Of a DNA stretch of 64,000 nucleotides, positions 26,795 to 36,800 are shown piece after piece. The position numbers and the translations under genes are program-made. Every line of letters begins with the position of its first letter. Within the stretch, counting starts at the first letter, position 1. The notes below the pieces were generated by a model. That model had not been told where the DNA came from and searched no databases. It worked only from the letters and a program-made list of their open reading frames with translations. Source of the DNA: Erythrobacter longus (lineage in GTDB: Bacteria > Pseudomonadota > Alphaproteobacteria > Sphingomonadales > Sphingomonadaceae); contig NZ_JMIW01000001.1 of assembly GCF_000715015.1 (NCBI RefSeq), forward strand, positions 124,001-188,000. Reading direction: 5' to 3'.

Positions 26795-27556
26795 ATGCCG
26801 CTGATCCTGCTTCTGGCAGCGGGGTTTTTCCTGACCGCGCTGCTTTATGCAAGTGTGGGGTTTGGCGGCGGATCAACCTATGCGGCGCTTCTGGCGATTG
26901 CGGGCACGGACCACCGGGTGCTGCCGCTGATCGCATTGGCGTGCAACATCGTTGTGGTGGCCGGGGCCACCATTCGCTTTGCCAGAGCGGGGATCACGCC
27001 GTGGAAGCCTGCATTGTTGCTGACCGCTTTGGCAGCGCCTGCGGCCTTTGTGGGCGGACTTGTTCCGATCGAGCGCGAGGCGTTCTTGCTTCTGCTTGGC
27101 GCAAGCCTTGTGCTGACCGCGCTCACCATGCTGATTCCTGTAAAGGAGGAAGCTGGCGAGGGACCGGGCGAAGGCACGCAGACCAGATGGGGCAAGGCCA
27201 TGCCCTTTGTCGCTGCCCCCATAGGCTTTCTCGCAGGATTAGTGGGCATTGGCGGCGGCATATTCCTTGCGCCTCTGCTCCACCTCACCCGGTGGAAAGG
27301 GGCCCGCGAAATTGCAGCCACGGCGAGCCTTTTTATCCTTGTAAATTCGGCCTTTGGTCTCGCTGGGCAACTCCTCAAAAATGGTCCCGCTATGTTTGCA
27401 GGCGCGATGGTCGAGGCTCTGCCTCTATTGCTCGCAGTGGTTATCGGCGGCCAGATCGGGAGCCTGATGGCTGTGCGCGTGCTTCCGGGGCAGTGGATCC
27501 GCTGGCTGACGGCTGTGTTGGTTCTGTTTGTAGGTTTGAGGCTTTTATTTGTTTGA
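26795..27556 (+). CDS. TSUP-family (TauE/SafE) membrane permease
   Basis: 253-residue integral membrane protein with about eight hydrophobic segments in two repeats. Each repeat carries the family's Gly-rich motif: ASVGFGGGSTYAALL near residue 20 and GLVGIGGGIFLAPLLHL near residue 150. Members export or import sulfite, sulfoacetate or other small organosulfur anions; the substrate cannot be told here. A hydrophilic loop KEEAGEGPGEGTQ separates the halves. It starts 13 bases after secA and could be read through from it. Confidence 0.88.
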   Translation: MPLILLLAAGFFLTALLYASVGFGGGSTYAALLAIAGTDHRVLPLIALACNIVVVAGATIRFARAGITPWKPALLLTALAAPAAFVGGLVPIEREAFLLLLGASLVLTALTMLIPVKEEAGEGPGEGTQTRWGKAMPFVAAPIGFLAGLVGIGGGIFLAPLLHLTRWKGAREIAATASLFILVNSAFGLAGQLLKNGPAMFAGAMVEALPLLLAVVIGGQIGSLMAVRVLPGQWIRWLTAVLVLFVGLRLLFV

Positions 27557-27644
27557 AGCTTGCGCCCCCCCGCGAATGCTCGCATTGTACTGAAAAAGGG
27601 GGGAAGAATCATTAAATTGAAGCAACCTTTTTTTGGGATCTCAC

Positions 27645-28664
27645 ATGAATATTAGAGCAGGTGCCTCACTTATCGCTGCATCGCTAATGGTCACGGCCTG
27701 TGGAGGTGGTGGGTCAAGCTCGCCGACACCCACGGCCACTTCATCCCCGACACCGCCGCCCGTCGCGGTGCTCACACCTATACCGGTTCGGACTTCCACC
27801 GCAGAATATAGGCGAGGTTTCACCCCGGATGATAACAGTGCCGTTGGCGGGTTTCGGATTTCGGTTACCAATGTGGAAACCGGAAACATCCTTGCAAATG
27901 GTAATCCCGAGCTGGAATCGGTTGTTGAGGTAGAGGAAGACGGCGGCCCGAGAAGCTCTGATGGCATCGGCTTTTCAGCCGGCTTTTTTTATGACCCGGC
28001 CTTGGGACAGGGCAGTTTTACTGACTTGGCCAACAACGTCTCGCTATTTGAAGGTGGGGCGACCAATCTCGAAAGGCAGTCAAGCTTCCTTCGATGGATT
28101 CTACCAGCAGGAGGGATGCGACCTAAAGCCCAAACTCTAACATGGAGCATGGCCAACGCCTTTGGAGGGCTGCAGCCTGAATTCTATTCGGTCGTCATGC
28201 TCGATTGGCCAGATACAAACGAAGTGCGGCGCACATGGATGTTCCTTGGCGGCTCGCCCACGCTAGGCGATGATTTGCCTCAAAGTGGACAAGAAGAACA
28301 AACCGCGCGGATCATGATGGAATCGGATGAGCCGGGCGATGGGAGCTATCTTTTGTTTGCCGATGGCCCTCTCACAATTGATTATTCCGCAGGCAAGATA
28401 ACCGGCAGATTCGTAATGCAGCCGGCCAACAACTCGCTCGCCACCACAACTGTCGTCGATATCGATGCGGACTTCAATCTGGAGTTCGTGGCGCTTTCAA
28501 CTCCGGTGGGTCAGATCCTTGGAGACGTGAACAGCACCTCTGGCCAAGGCCGGATTGTTGGCGCGTTCTTTGGGCCATATGGGCGCGAAATCGCCATGTC
28601 CTTCTCGTTCGAAACAAGCAATGGGCAGTCCTTCTACGGCGACCTTGAGGCACGGCGGCAATAG
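27645..28664 (+). CDS. Putative outer-membrane lipoprotein, transferrin-binding-protein-like fold
   Basis: 339 residues from the ATG at 27645. The N-terminus is a lipoprotein signal with lipobox MVTAC followed by CGGGGSSS and a Pro/Thr/Ser-rich stalk (about 20-45), a tether layout typical of surface lipoproteins. The body is rich in alternating hydrophobic strands. Near the C-terminus GRIVGAFFGPYGREIAMSF resembles the closing motif of TbpB-like beta-barrel domains (GxFxGPxAxE). This suggests a small beta-barrel binding protein, but the match is by eye and no ligand is implied. The frame is single and intact. Function unknown. Confidence 0.7.
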   Translation: MNIRAGASLIAASLMVTACGGGGSSSPTPTATSSPTPPPVAVLTPIPVRTSTAEYRRGFTPDDNSAVGGFRISVTNVETGNILANGNPELESVVEVEEDGGPRSSDGIGFSAGFFYDPALGQGSFTDLANNVSLFEGGATNLERQSSFLRWILPAGGMRPKAQTLTWSMANAFGGLQPEFYSVVMLDWPDTNEVRRTWMFLGGSPTLGDDLPQSGQEEQTARIMMESDEPGDGSYLLFADGPLTIDYSAGKITGRFVMQPANNSLATTTVVDIDADFNLEFVALSTPVGQILGDVNSTSGQGRIVGAFFGPYGREIAMSFSFETSNGQSFYGDLEARRQ

Positions 28665-28754
28665 CCAGAATTATTCCTGCTTGAGATTTGTCCCGTCTTA
28701 CCCGACGATGCGCAAAACCATTTCTAGCGCAGAACGGGTACATAAGGGGCAAAT

Positions 28755-31220
28755 ATGACCAGACCACTGTATTGGCGTCTCGGGGCGCTTTCGCTCTTAC
28801 TTGCGGCCCCGATTGCCCCCTTGCATGCAGATGGTGATGTTCGAAACGTAAGTGCGCCTGCGGGTGAAACGGCGTTTATTCCGGTTCAGGCAGATGACCA
28901 AAAGGGACGCATTCTCCTGACGCTGCCGCGCCCGGATAAAGACGGCGTGGCGATGCGCCTTATCTACAGCACGGCTTTGCGCACCGGCCTTGGCTCTGCG
29001 CCGCTCACGCTTGATCGCGGGCGCACAGGCAATACGCAATTGCTCGCCTTTCGCCAGATTGGGGGCAAGGTCGCGGTTGAATTTGAGAACCCGCGTTTTC
29101 GCGCAAGCCAGGGTGATGCAGCGCAGCAAGATGCCGTGGCGAGCGATTTTGGTACCTCGCTTGTCTGGATGACCGACATCGTCGAGACGCGCGGCGACGG
29201 CAGCCTTGTGATCGACATCGCCTCGTTCTTAACTCGCGATGCCTTGGGCATTACCGGATCGCTTAATCAAAGCAGCGCCTCCTTCGGTCTTGATGCGGCA
29301 AGCAGCATTGCGGGCAAGGGCTTCAAACTTGATGACAAGCTGAGCCTTGCTGATCCTGCATCGGTGCGCGTGTTTCCCGACAATCTTGAGGTTGATGCGG
29401 TGCAGACTTTCGTGTCGAAAACACCGGGCGCGGAAGTTTCGAATATTGTGCCTGAACCCGATACGGTGACATTCCGCGTCCACCACAGCTTTATCCGCCT
29501 GCCTGAACCAGGCTTTGTCCCCTTGCGGTTCGACCCGCGCATTGGCGGGTTTTCGACGCAGGTGGTGGACTATTCCGCATCGCTGGCAGAGCCGGTGGTC
29601 TATGACCTTGCCAACCGTTTCCGATTGGAAAAGGTTGACCCGGACGCCGCACGCTCTCGTGTGAAGAAGCCGATCGTCTTCTACCTTGATCGTAACACGC
29701 CCGAACCCATCCGCTCCGCAGTCCTCGAAGGGGCAGGATGGTGGAGCGATGCGTTCGATGCGGCAGGTTTCATTGATGCCTACCGGGTGGAGATGCTCCC
29801 CGAAGGCGCAGACCCGCTCGATGTGCGATACAATATGATCAATTGGGTGGACCGAGCGACACGCGGATGGGCCTACGGACAACAGATCGCTGACCCGCGC
29901 ACCGGAGAGATTATCAAGGGTATGGTCGTCCTCGGTTCCCTTCGCGCACGGCAGGATATCCAGATTTTCCAAGGGCTGGTCGGCGCCGGTCAAATGGGCA
30001 CAGGCGGTCCGAATGATCCGGTCGAAGTGGCGCTTGATCGCCTGCGTCAATTGGGCGCGCATGAGGTTGGGCACACGCTGGGCTTTGCGCACAATTTCGC
30101 TGCCAGCACGCAAGACCGCGCGTCCGTGATGGATTACCCCCCGCCGCGCATTGGCCTTGTCGATGGTCGCCCGGACCTGTCCGACGCTTATGCCAAAGGG
30201 ATCGGGTCTTGGGACATCGCGACGGTGCAGTACCTCTATGGCGGCGCAGACACAGCAGAAGTCGCAGAGACGGTGCGGCGCTTCCGTTATGTCCAAGACG
30301 ATAACGCCCGCGCTGCTGATACGGCCTATCCATGGGGCGGGCTTTGGGACGACGGCGCAGATCCGGTTGATGAGCTCAATCGGTTGATGCAGGTGCGTAA
30401 GGCCGCCATTGACGGTTTTGGCCTCGATGCGCTCAGCCCCGGAGAGCCTGTCGCCAATCTTCGCCGACGTTTTGTCCCTATCTGGCTTTTGCACCGCTAT
30501 CAGGTGATCGCGGCTGCCAAGCAGGTCGGCGGTCTGCAATTTGAATACGCAATCAACGGGGGAGGGCGCGAGGAAGCTGTGCCTGTATCTCCTGCTCGCC
30601 AGCGCGCTGCGTTGGAGGCGATTTTGGCGACGATCAACCCGGATGCCATGCGCGTGCCTTCTGATCTCTTGCCGCTGCTGTCTGCGGCGCAAAACGGGAC
30701 GAGTGACCGTCAGTATGACGTAGAGGTTTTCGTGACTGCCGGGGGCCCCGTGTTCGATCCTCTGGTCGCAGCAGACGTTTCGACACAGCTAAGCGTTCAG
30801 ACCCTGCTTTTCCCGCACCGCCTCGCGCGGATTGTCATTCAGCACCAGAACGATCCATCGACTTTGAGCCTCGATGAAACGCTAGACGCTTTGGTAAGCA
30901 CGGTGTTGGCCTCAACCGGGGATGATCTGGGCCGCCGCATTGCTTTGCGCACGATCGCGACGATGGCGCAAATCGCAGAGCGCCCCGACGCAACCCCCGA
31001 AGTAAGCGCTGCGCTTGACCAAAAGCTTACAGAAGTGGGTGAGACGCTTTCCAGGCAAAAAGGCGATTGGGCACAAAGCCTTTCGCGCAAACTGCTCGAC
31101 ACCGAAGCCCGTATGCAACTCGCAAAAACCGCACGCCGCGGTGTGCGCGTGCCACCGGGATCGCCCATCGGTGAGGAAAGCTGGATGGACCTCTCAACGC
31201 TGCTGAGCGTTGATGAGTGA
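28755..31220 (+). CDS. Secreted zinc-dependent metalloprotease (metzincin, DUF5117-type)
   Basis: 821 residues with a Sec signal (LGALSLLLAAPIAPLHADG). The family's N-terminal DUF5118/5117-like region (about 30-330) precedes a catalytic domain with the metzincin zinc motif HEVGHTLGFAHNF (HExxHxxGxxH) and a Met-turn at SVMDYPPPRIG. A further ~300-residue C-terminal region includes the helical DUF4953-like part. These large proteases are periplasmic or outer-membrane associated in sphingomonads and Bacteroidetes; substrates are unknown. A Shine-Dalgarno AAGGGG lies before the ATG at 28755. The last residues run up to tRNA-Asn on the opposite strand. Confidence 0.88.
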   Translation: MTRPLYWRLGALSLLLAAPIAPLHADGDVRNVSAPAGETAFIPVQADDQKGRILLTLPRPDKDGVAMRLIYSTALRTGLGSAPLTLDRGRTGNTQLLAFRQIGGKVAVEFENPRFRASQGDAAQQDAVASDFGTSLVWMTDIVETRGDGSLVIDIASFLTRDALGITGSLNQSSASFGLDAASSIAGKGFKLDDKLSLADPASVRVFPDNLEVDAVQTFVSKTPGAEVSNIVPEPDTVTFRVHHSFIRLPEPGFVPLRFDPRIGGFSTQVVDYSASLAEPVVYDLANRFRLEKVDPDAARSRVKKPIVFYLDRNTPEPIRSAVLEGAGWWSDAFDAAGFIDAYRVEMLPEGADPLDVRYNMINWVDRATRGWAYGQQIADPRTGEIIKGMVVLGSLRARQDIQIFQGLVGAGQMGTGGPNDPVEVALDRLRQLGAHEVGHTLGFAHNFAASTQDRASVMDYPPPRIGLVDGRPDLSDAYAKGIGSWDIATVQYLYGGADTAEVAETVRRFRYVQDDNARAADTAYPWGGLWDDGADPVDELNRLMQVRKAAIDGFGLDALSPGEPVANLRRRFVPIWLLHRYQVIAAAKQVGGLQFEYAINGGGREEAVPVSPARQRAALEAILATINPDAMRVPSDLLPLLSAAQNGTSDRQYDVEVFVTAGGPVFDPLVAADVSTQLSVQTLLFPHRLARIVIQHQNDPSTLSLDETLDALVSTVLASTGDDLGRRIALRTIATMAQIAERPDATPEVSAALDQKLTEVGETLSRQKGDWAQSLSRKLLDTEARMQLAKTARRGVRVPPGSPIGEESWMDLSTLLSVDE

Positions 31221-31240
31221 TCGATTGAGCGGAAAGATGA

Positions 31241-31315
31241 TGGCTCCCCGAGTTGGATTCGAACCAACGACCAAGTGATTAACAGTCACCTACTCTACCG
31301 CTGAGCTATCGGGGA
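31241..31315 (-). tRNA. tRNA-Asn (anticodon GTT)
   Basis: 75-nt cloverleaf on the minus strand. Acceptor TCCCCGA pairs with TCGGGGA, the anticodon loop CTGTTAA carries GTT, the T loop is TTCGAAT, and CCA is encoded (TGG at 31241-31243 on the plus strand). Confidence 0.97.
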
Positions 31316-31470
31316 GCAGCTTCCCAAGCGGTATAAAGGGAAGCGAGAGCGCGCCTATATGGGGGCTTTGCGACCTTGGCAAGAGGGTGATCTGCGTTTT
31401 TTGTGGTTCGCATCATTTTCATGGCTGAAAACTCGAACATAAAGGTCCGGGCCACACCACAATTTGCGCG

Positions 31471-32304
31471 TTAGTCGACCGCGAATTGCTCCGAAACGAT
31501 GCGTTCGGCAAGGGACTGGCCCGGGTCAAACAACAGCTCTAGCGCAGAGGAGTGGTCGATATCGACGCTCACCTCTGCGATGTCGCGCAGTTCCTTTTGA
31601 TCGGCCACTGCCGCCACGGGCCGTTTCGCCGGTTCTAGCACCCGCAAAGTGATGCGCATTTCATCAGGCAAGATCGCTCCGCGCCAACGCCGGGGGCGAA
31701 ACGGGCTGATCGGGGTAAGGGCAAGCATGGAGCTGTCCAAGGGCAAAATCGGTCCATTGGCAGACAGATTGTATGCGGTGGACCCTGCCGGCGTGGAGAC
31801 AAGAACACCGTCTCCCACCAATTCCTCAATCCTGACGCGGCTTCCCACCGTGACCTCGATTTTTGCTGTCTGACGCGTTTCACGAAGCAGGGATAACTCG
31901 TTGATAGCGCACATTTTGTGCATTTCGCCATCCTGCGTCACCGCGGTGATCCGAAGGGGCGAGATCGTTTTTCCCCGCGCCTTTTCCAACCGCCGCGTGA
32001 CATTGGCGCGGTTGTCATAACGGTTCATCAAAAATCCGACCGTGCCCCTGTTCATTCCGTAAGCGGGCACGATGCGGCGCATATCGAGCATGTTGTGAAG
32101 CGTGTGCAGCATGAAACCATCACCGCCCAGAACGACGACCGCATCGGCTTCGTGTAACGGGACCCAGTCACGCTGAGAATAGAGCTTGGAAAAGGCTTCC
32201 TGCGCGCGCGGCGTTTCTGATGCGACCAGAGCGACTTTCTCAAATCGATTGATTGCCGCGTCATGCGATCCGCCGTCCGCATCCATGCTAATTGCCGTAT
32301 CCAT
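31471..32304 (-). CDS. nadK: NAD kinase
   Basis: ATP-dependent kinase making NADP from NAD. From the ATG at 32304, preceded by GGAG, the product is 277 residues. The family motifs are VVVLGGDGFMLHTLH (GGDG, catalytic Asp), GMNRGTVGFLMN, INELSLLRE (NE/D) and GDGVLVSTPAGSTAYNLSANGPI. The frame is open upstream to 32442 but those residues do not resemble NadK. The start is head-to-head with an EAL-domain gene at 32502, leaving ~200 bases for divergent promoters. Confidence 0.95.
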   Translation of the reverse strand: MDTAISMDADGGSHDAAINRFEKVALVASETPRAQEAFSKLYSQRDWVPLHEADAVVVLGGDGFMLHTLHNMLDMRRIVPAYGMNRGTVGFLMNRYDNRANVTRRLEKARGKTISPLRITAVTQDGEMHKMCAINELSLLRETRQTAKIEVTVGSRVRIEELVGDGVLVSTPAGSTAYNLSANGPILPLDSSMLALTPISPFRPRRWRGAILPDEMRITLRVLEPAKRPVAAVADQKELRDIAEVSVDIDHSSALELLFDPGQSLAERIVSEQFAVD

Positions 32305-32501
32305 ATGCGTACTCCGCAAGAATTTCCCCCATTGCAACGCTGCTTTCCCTTGCCATTGGCTGGCCCTCGTAAGACACAGTGCATGACGAAAAAGCAACGC
32401 GCCCCCCAATTTCGGCGCTTGTGGTGAACCCTGATGTTCCAAAATCGGTCAGATTGCAAACAGACAAAGCAATCGGGATAATCAGGGCTAAAGGACGAGG
32501 A

Positions 32502-33368
32502 ATGGCTAACGGCAAGACATCCAATACGGTGCGGCTCGCAAATTCACTCAGAGGCCCAGTGGGGACCGATCTGGCAGGCGAATTTCCGGGTGTGAAGCCG
32601 GGCGCGCTTGACGCAGATCTTTTGCGCGCATTGGACCGCCGCGAGATTGAGGTTTTGTTTCAGCCGCAGTTTTCCTGTCGCACCGGGGCGCTTGTGGGCG
32701 CCGAAGCCTTGGCCCGATGGCAGCACCCTTCCTTAGGGGAGATCGGCGCGCGCGATTTGTTCGCAGTGGCCGAACGCGCAGCGCTTGTTGCGCCTTTGTC
32801 ACGCCATGTGGTGGCGCGGGCTCTGGAAGATGCGAGCGAGTGGCCCAAAGAGCTCTCCGTGTCGCTGAACATTACGCCTGAAGAACTTGGCGATCCGCGT
32901 TTTGCGGCCGACTTTGCGCAAGTGATCGCGAAAAGCGAGATAGAGCCTCAGCGCCTTATGCTGGAGATTACAGAGGACGTACTGCTGCGCAATCTGGAGC
33001 AGGCAGGGTCTGCTTTGGGCGCGCTGAGAAAGCTTGGTTTCAAGACGGCGCTTGATGATTTCGGCGCAGGGTTTTGCAACTTTCGCTATTTGCGAGAGCT
33101 GCCCTTGGACGCGATCAAGCTGGACAAGATCATGGTCGATGGCGTGCCGGGCGATGCAAAGGCATTGGCGGTGCTGCGCGCGATTATGCAGCTTGCCAAG
33201 GCGCTTGATCTGGACATCTACGCCGAAGGGATCGAAGACGATGTCCAGCGCGCGGCGATCACGTCAGAAGGGTGCGATTACTGGCAAGGGTTCTTGCGCG
33301 CACAGCCGATGAAGAGTGATGATGTGCTGGCGCTCGCCGCAACGGCACGCGGGCGCGGGCATGGGTAG
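32502..33368 (+). CDS. EAL-domain cyclic-di-GMP phosphodiesterase
   Basis: 288 residues from the ATG at 32502 (Shine-Dalgarno GAGG); an upstream GTG at 32379 would add 41. It is a stand-alone EAL domain without sensor or GGDEF. The catalytic set appears complete: GAEALARWQHP (EAL), SLNITPEEL, MLEITEDVLL, ALDDFGAGFCNF (DDFG), IKLDKIMVDG (Lys), IYAEGIEDD and YWQGFLRAQP. It should hydrolyse c-di-GMP to pGpG in the cytoplasm, lowering the signal for sessile growth. The first ~35 residues are unstructured. No partner gene is adjacent apart from nadK. Confidence 0.9.
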   Translation: MANGKTSNTVRLANSLRGPVGTDLAGEFPGVKPGALDADLLRALDRREIEVLFQPQFSCRTGALVGAEALARWQHPSLGEIGARDLFAVAERAALVAPLSRHVVARALEDASEWPKELSVSLNITPEELGDPRFAADFAQVIAKSEIEPQRLMLEITEDVLLRNLEQAGSALGALRKLGFKTALDDFGAGFCNFRYLRELPLDAIKLDKIMVDGVPGDAKALAVLRAIMQLAKALDLDIYAEGIEDDVQRAAITSEGCDYWQGFLRAQPMKSDDVLALAATARGRGHG

Positions 33369-33371
33369 GCC

Positions 33372-33842
33372 TTAGAAATCGCCAACATCGCATTGCAGGC
33401 AGGTGATGCCTCGACGCCGCCACATATCGACCATTTGCTGCCGATCATCGACCGTGAAGTGGGTGGTAAGTCCTTCTGCTAGCAGCTGATCCAAAATCTC
33501 TTCTTTGATGATGTGGTCTGCTCTAAAGTCTTTGGCTTTGCGCATCAGCATACGGCTGAACGGTATTTCGTTCCATATCAGCCACTGTTCGGTAATCTTT
33601 CTGGAGGTTTCGCTCCTGCTAGTGACCAGAATCGGACTGTACTCGGGCGAAGACCAAAGCGTCAGGTAGAGCGAAACAACTGGCTCATTCGGAGTGTCGT
33701 CCCCCATGGCAGCGTTGAATGCCTTCCAATCGGGGGAAGGTTTATCCAAGTGGCCCCGGCGGCGCTCGATGTCCGCCAAAGTCCCGTCAATATCGAACAG
33801 CACGGTTTTGGGTTGACTGGGATTGTTCATTTGGGCGTTCAT
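33372..33842 (-). CDS. Orphan polynucleotide 3'-phosphatase-like HAD protein (PNKP C-terminal-domain type)
   Basis: 156 residues forming one HAD phosphatase domain: motif I VLFDIDGTLADI (two catalytic Asp), motif II ILVTSRSE, and a C-terminal HFTVDDRQQMVDMWRRRGI ending in GDF. That last segment closely matches the 3'-phosphatase domain of T4 polynucleotide kinase (FDDR...DMWRR). The kinase half with its P-loop is absent, so it is a stand-alone phosphatase. It could remove 3'-phosphates from DNA or RNA ends. It lies 18 bases downstream of mfd on the same strand. The composition looks less GC-rich than its neighbours, which hints at transfer from phage. Confidence 0.72.
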   Translation of the reverse strand: MNAQMNNPSQPKTVLFDIDGTLADIERRRGHLDKPSPDWKAFNAAMGDDTPNEPVVSLYLTLWSSPEYSPILVTSRSETSRKITEQWLIWNEIPFSRMLMRKAKDFRADHIIKEEILDQLLAEGLTTHFTVDDRQQMVDMWRRRGITCLQCDVGDF

Positions 33843-33860
33843 TTTCTGCTTAGAACGGTC

Positions 33861-36800
33861 CTACTTGTTCTTGCGGTGCTTGCGCACAATCCCCGACAGC
33901 CCCTTGGTGAGTTGGAACAATCCATTGAGGCGGCTTTCCGGGCTGCTCCATGCGCGGTTGATGACGAGTTTCATATCGGGGCGCAGTTTGGCGGTTTCCT
34001 GACCGTTCTGGTTCTTTGTCTGGTTCAGCCGGTCGACATAGGCGACAAGGCCGGGGCCATCGGGGAAGTCGTCCTTGTGGAAAGTCACTAGCGTACCGCG
34101 AGCGCCAACGTCGATCTTGGCAATGTTGGCCTCGATCGCCTGGTGCTTGATTTCAATCAGGCGAATGAGATTTTTGGTGGGGGCGGGCAGGTCGCCGAAG
34201 CGGTCGATCATTTCTGCGGCCATTCCCTCGATCTCGGCCTTGTCGGATGCTTGGTTGAGGCGGCGGTATAGCGCCATGCGCACTGCAAGGTCGGGCACAT
34301 AGTCTTCAGGGATCATAATCGGCGCATCGACCGTGATCTGCGGCGAGAATGCGTCAGCGGCTTTCTCGAGGCCCATTTCGCCAGCCTTTGCGGCCATGAT
34401 CGCATCTTCGAGCATCGATTGGTACAGCTCAAAGCCAACCTCGCGGATGTGGCCGGATTGTTCATCGCCCAGGAGGTTGCCCGCGCCCCTGATGTCCAAG
34501 TCATGCGAGGCAAGCTGGAACCCTGCGCCAAGCGAATCGAGATCGGAGAGGACCTTGAGCCGTTTCTCTGCAATTTCAGAAAGCTGCACGTCTTTTTCAT
34601 AGGAGAGATAGGCATAGGCGCGCAGTTTTGATCTGCCCACGCGGCCGCGCAATTGGTAGAGTTGGGCGAGGCCAAAGCGATCAGCGCGGTGGATGATGAT
34701 GGTGTTGGCGGTCGGCAGGTCGAGCCCGCTTTCCACGATGGTGGTCGAAAGCAGAACTTCGTATTTGCCCTCGTAAAAGGCGCTCATCCGCTCTTCGATT
34801 TCGCCTGCGCTCATTTGGCCGTGGGCGCTGATCGGTTTTACCTCGGGGACGTTTTCGCGCAGCCATTCTTCGACATCGGCCATGTCGGAAATGCGGGGCA
34901 CGACGATAAAGCTCTGCCCGCCGCGGTGATGTTCGCGAAGCAGCGCCTCGCGCATCACCATATCGTCCCACTCCATCACGTAAGTGCGCACGGCCAAGCG
35001 GTCGACCGGAGGGGTTTGAATGGTGGAAAGCTCGCGCAGGCCCGTCATCGCCATCTGCAGCGTGCGCGGAATGGGCGTGGCGGTCAGGGTGAGCATATGT
35101 ACGTCAGAGCGCAGTTGTTTGAGCTTCTCCTTGTGTGTCACACCAAAGCGCTGTTCTTCATCAACAATGACGAGGCCAAGGTTCTTGAACTCGGTCGATT
35201 TGGAGAGGATCGCGTGGGTGCCAACGATGATGTCCACGTTGCCGCTCGAAAGGCCCACGCGGGTTTCCGTCGTTTCCTTGGAGGAGACGAGCCGCGAAAG
35301 GCGTCCTACGTTCAGCGGAAAGCCGGCAAAGCGGTCTTTGAAACTTTGATAATGCTGGCGTGCGAGCAGGGTCGTGGGGGCAACCACGGCAACCTGCTGG
35401 CCGTTCATGGCGGCGACGAAAGCGGCGCGCAAAGCCACCTCGGTTTTGCCAAAGCCGACATCACCGCATACAAGCCGGTCCATCGGCCGCCCGCTTTCCA
35501 GATCGCGCAGCACATCGGTGATGGCCGCATCCTGATCGTCTGTCTCTTCCCACGGGAAACGGTCGACGAATTGGTTGAAGCTGGCCTCTTCTGCCTGGAA
35601 AACGGGCGCTTTCTTAAGAGCGCGCTCTGCTGCAACCTTCATCAACTCGCCAGCAATGGCGGTGATGCGTTCTTTGAGCTTGGCGCGGCGTTTTTGCCAT
35701 GCTTCGCCGCCCAGACGGTCGAGCATGACCGCGTCTTCGGAAGAACCATAGCGGCTGAGTACGTCGATGTTCTCAACCGGGATGAACAGCTTGTCGCCGC
35801 CTTTATATTCCAACTGGACACAGTCGTGCTGGCTCTTGCCCACGGGGACGGGTTCGAGGCCCATATATTTGCCAATGCCGTGCTCGACATGGACCACAAG
35901 ATCGCCTTTGGTGAGCGCCTGAAGCTCCGCCAGAAACGCATCGGAATCCTTGCGCTTCTTCTTGCGCCGCACAAGCCGGTCACCCAGCACATCCTGTTCG
36001 GTGAGGATTTCCAGCTCGTCACTGGAAAACCCTGTGTCGAGCGGCAGGACCATTGCGGCGATCTTGCCTTTTGCGGCCAATCCTTGGGCCTCTTGCCAAG
36101 TGTCAGCGATTACCGACGGTGCGCCTGCTTCATCAAGGATGGAGGCTATCCGTGCGCGGCTTCCGGTGGAATAAGCCGCGAAAAGCGCCTTTCGGCCAGA
36201 CTTGGTAATGGCGCTGAAATGCTTGGCCGCCGCTTCATAGACATTGTCGCCGCGAGCGCGTTCGGGCGAAAAGTCACGGGCGGCCTTGAATCCGAAGTCC
36301 AGCGTAGCGGCGCTTTCGGCTTGCGCAAAGACGCTGGCCTTGTGAACGGTTTTGGCGGCAAGTGCGGATTTGAACTCATCCTCGCCCAGATACAAAGCGT
36401 CTTTGGAAAGAGGACGGTAACTGCCGCTCTTCTCGCTCGCGATCCGTTCGCGCTGCTTGTGGTAATCAGTGATGTCAGACAATCGCTCTTCCGCTGCACC
36501 AATCGCGCCTGCGTCAATAAGGACCACATCATCCGCGCCCAAGTGATCGAACAGAGTGGAGAGTTTATCTTCAAACAGGGGAAGCCAATGCTCCATCCCG
36601 GCAAGCCGCCTGCCTTCGCTGACTGCCTCATAGAGGGGATCTTGCGTGGCGTTTGCCCCAAACAGTTCGCGATAGCGTGAACGGAAACGCTTGATGCTCT
36701 CATCATCGATCAAAGCTTCGGATGCGGGGAGCAGGAGGTGGTCTTTCAGCCGTCCGGTTGACCGCTGGGTGCTGGTGTCGAAGAGGCGAAGGCTCTCCAA

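Noticed and set aside
27564-27603. Terminator made of C7 and G6 runs after the TSUP permease
   Set aside because: The stem is only a homopolymer pairing with a long loop and no T run follows.
29229-30692. Minus-strand frame of 487 codons within the metzincin gene
   Set aside because: Antisense shadow, rich in Arg and His; no motif.
34653-36680. Plus-strand frame of 675 codons within mfd
   Set aside because: Antisense to a full-length Mfd with all motifs; composition is that of a complement frame.
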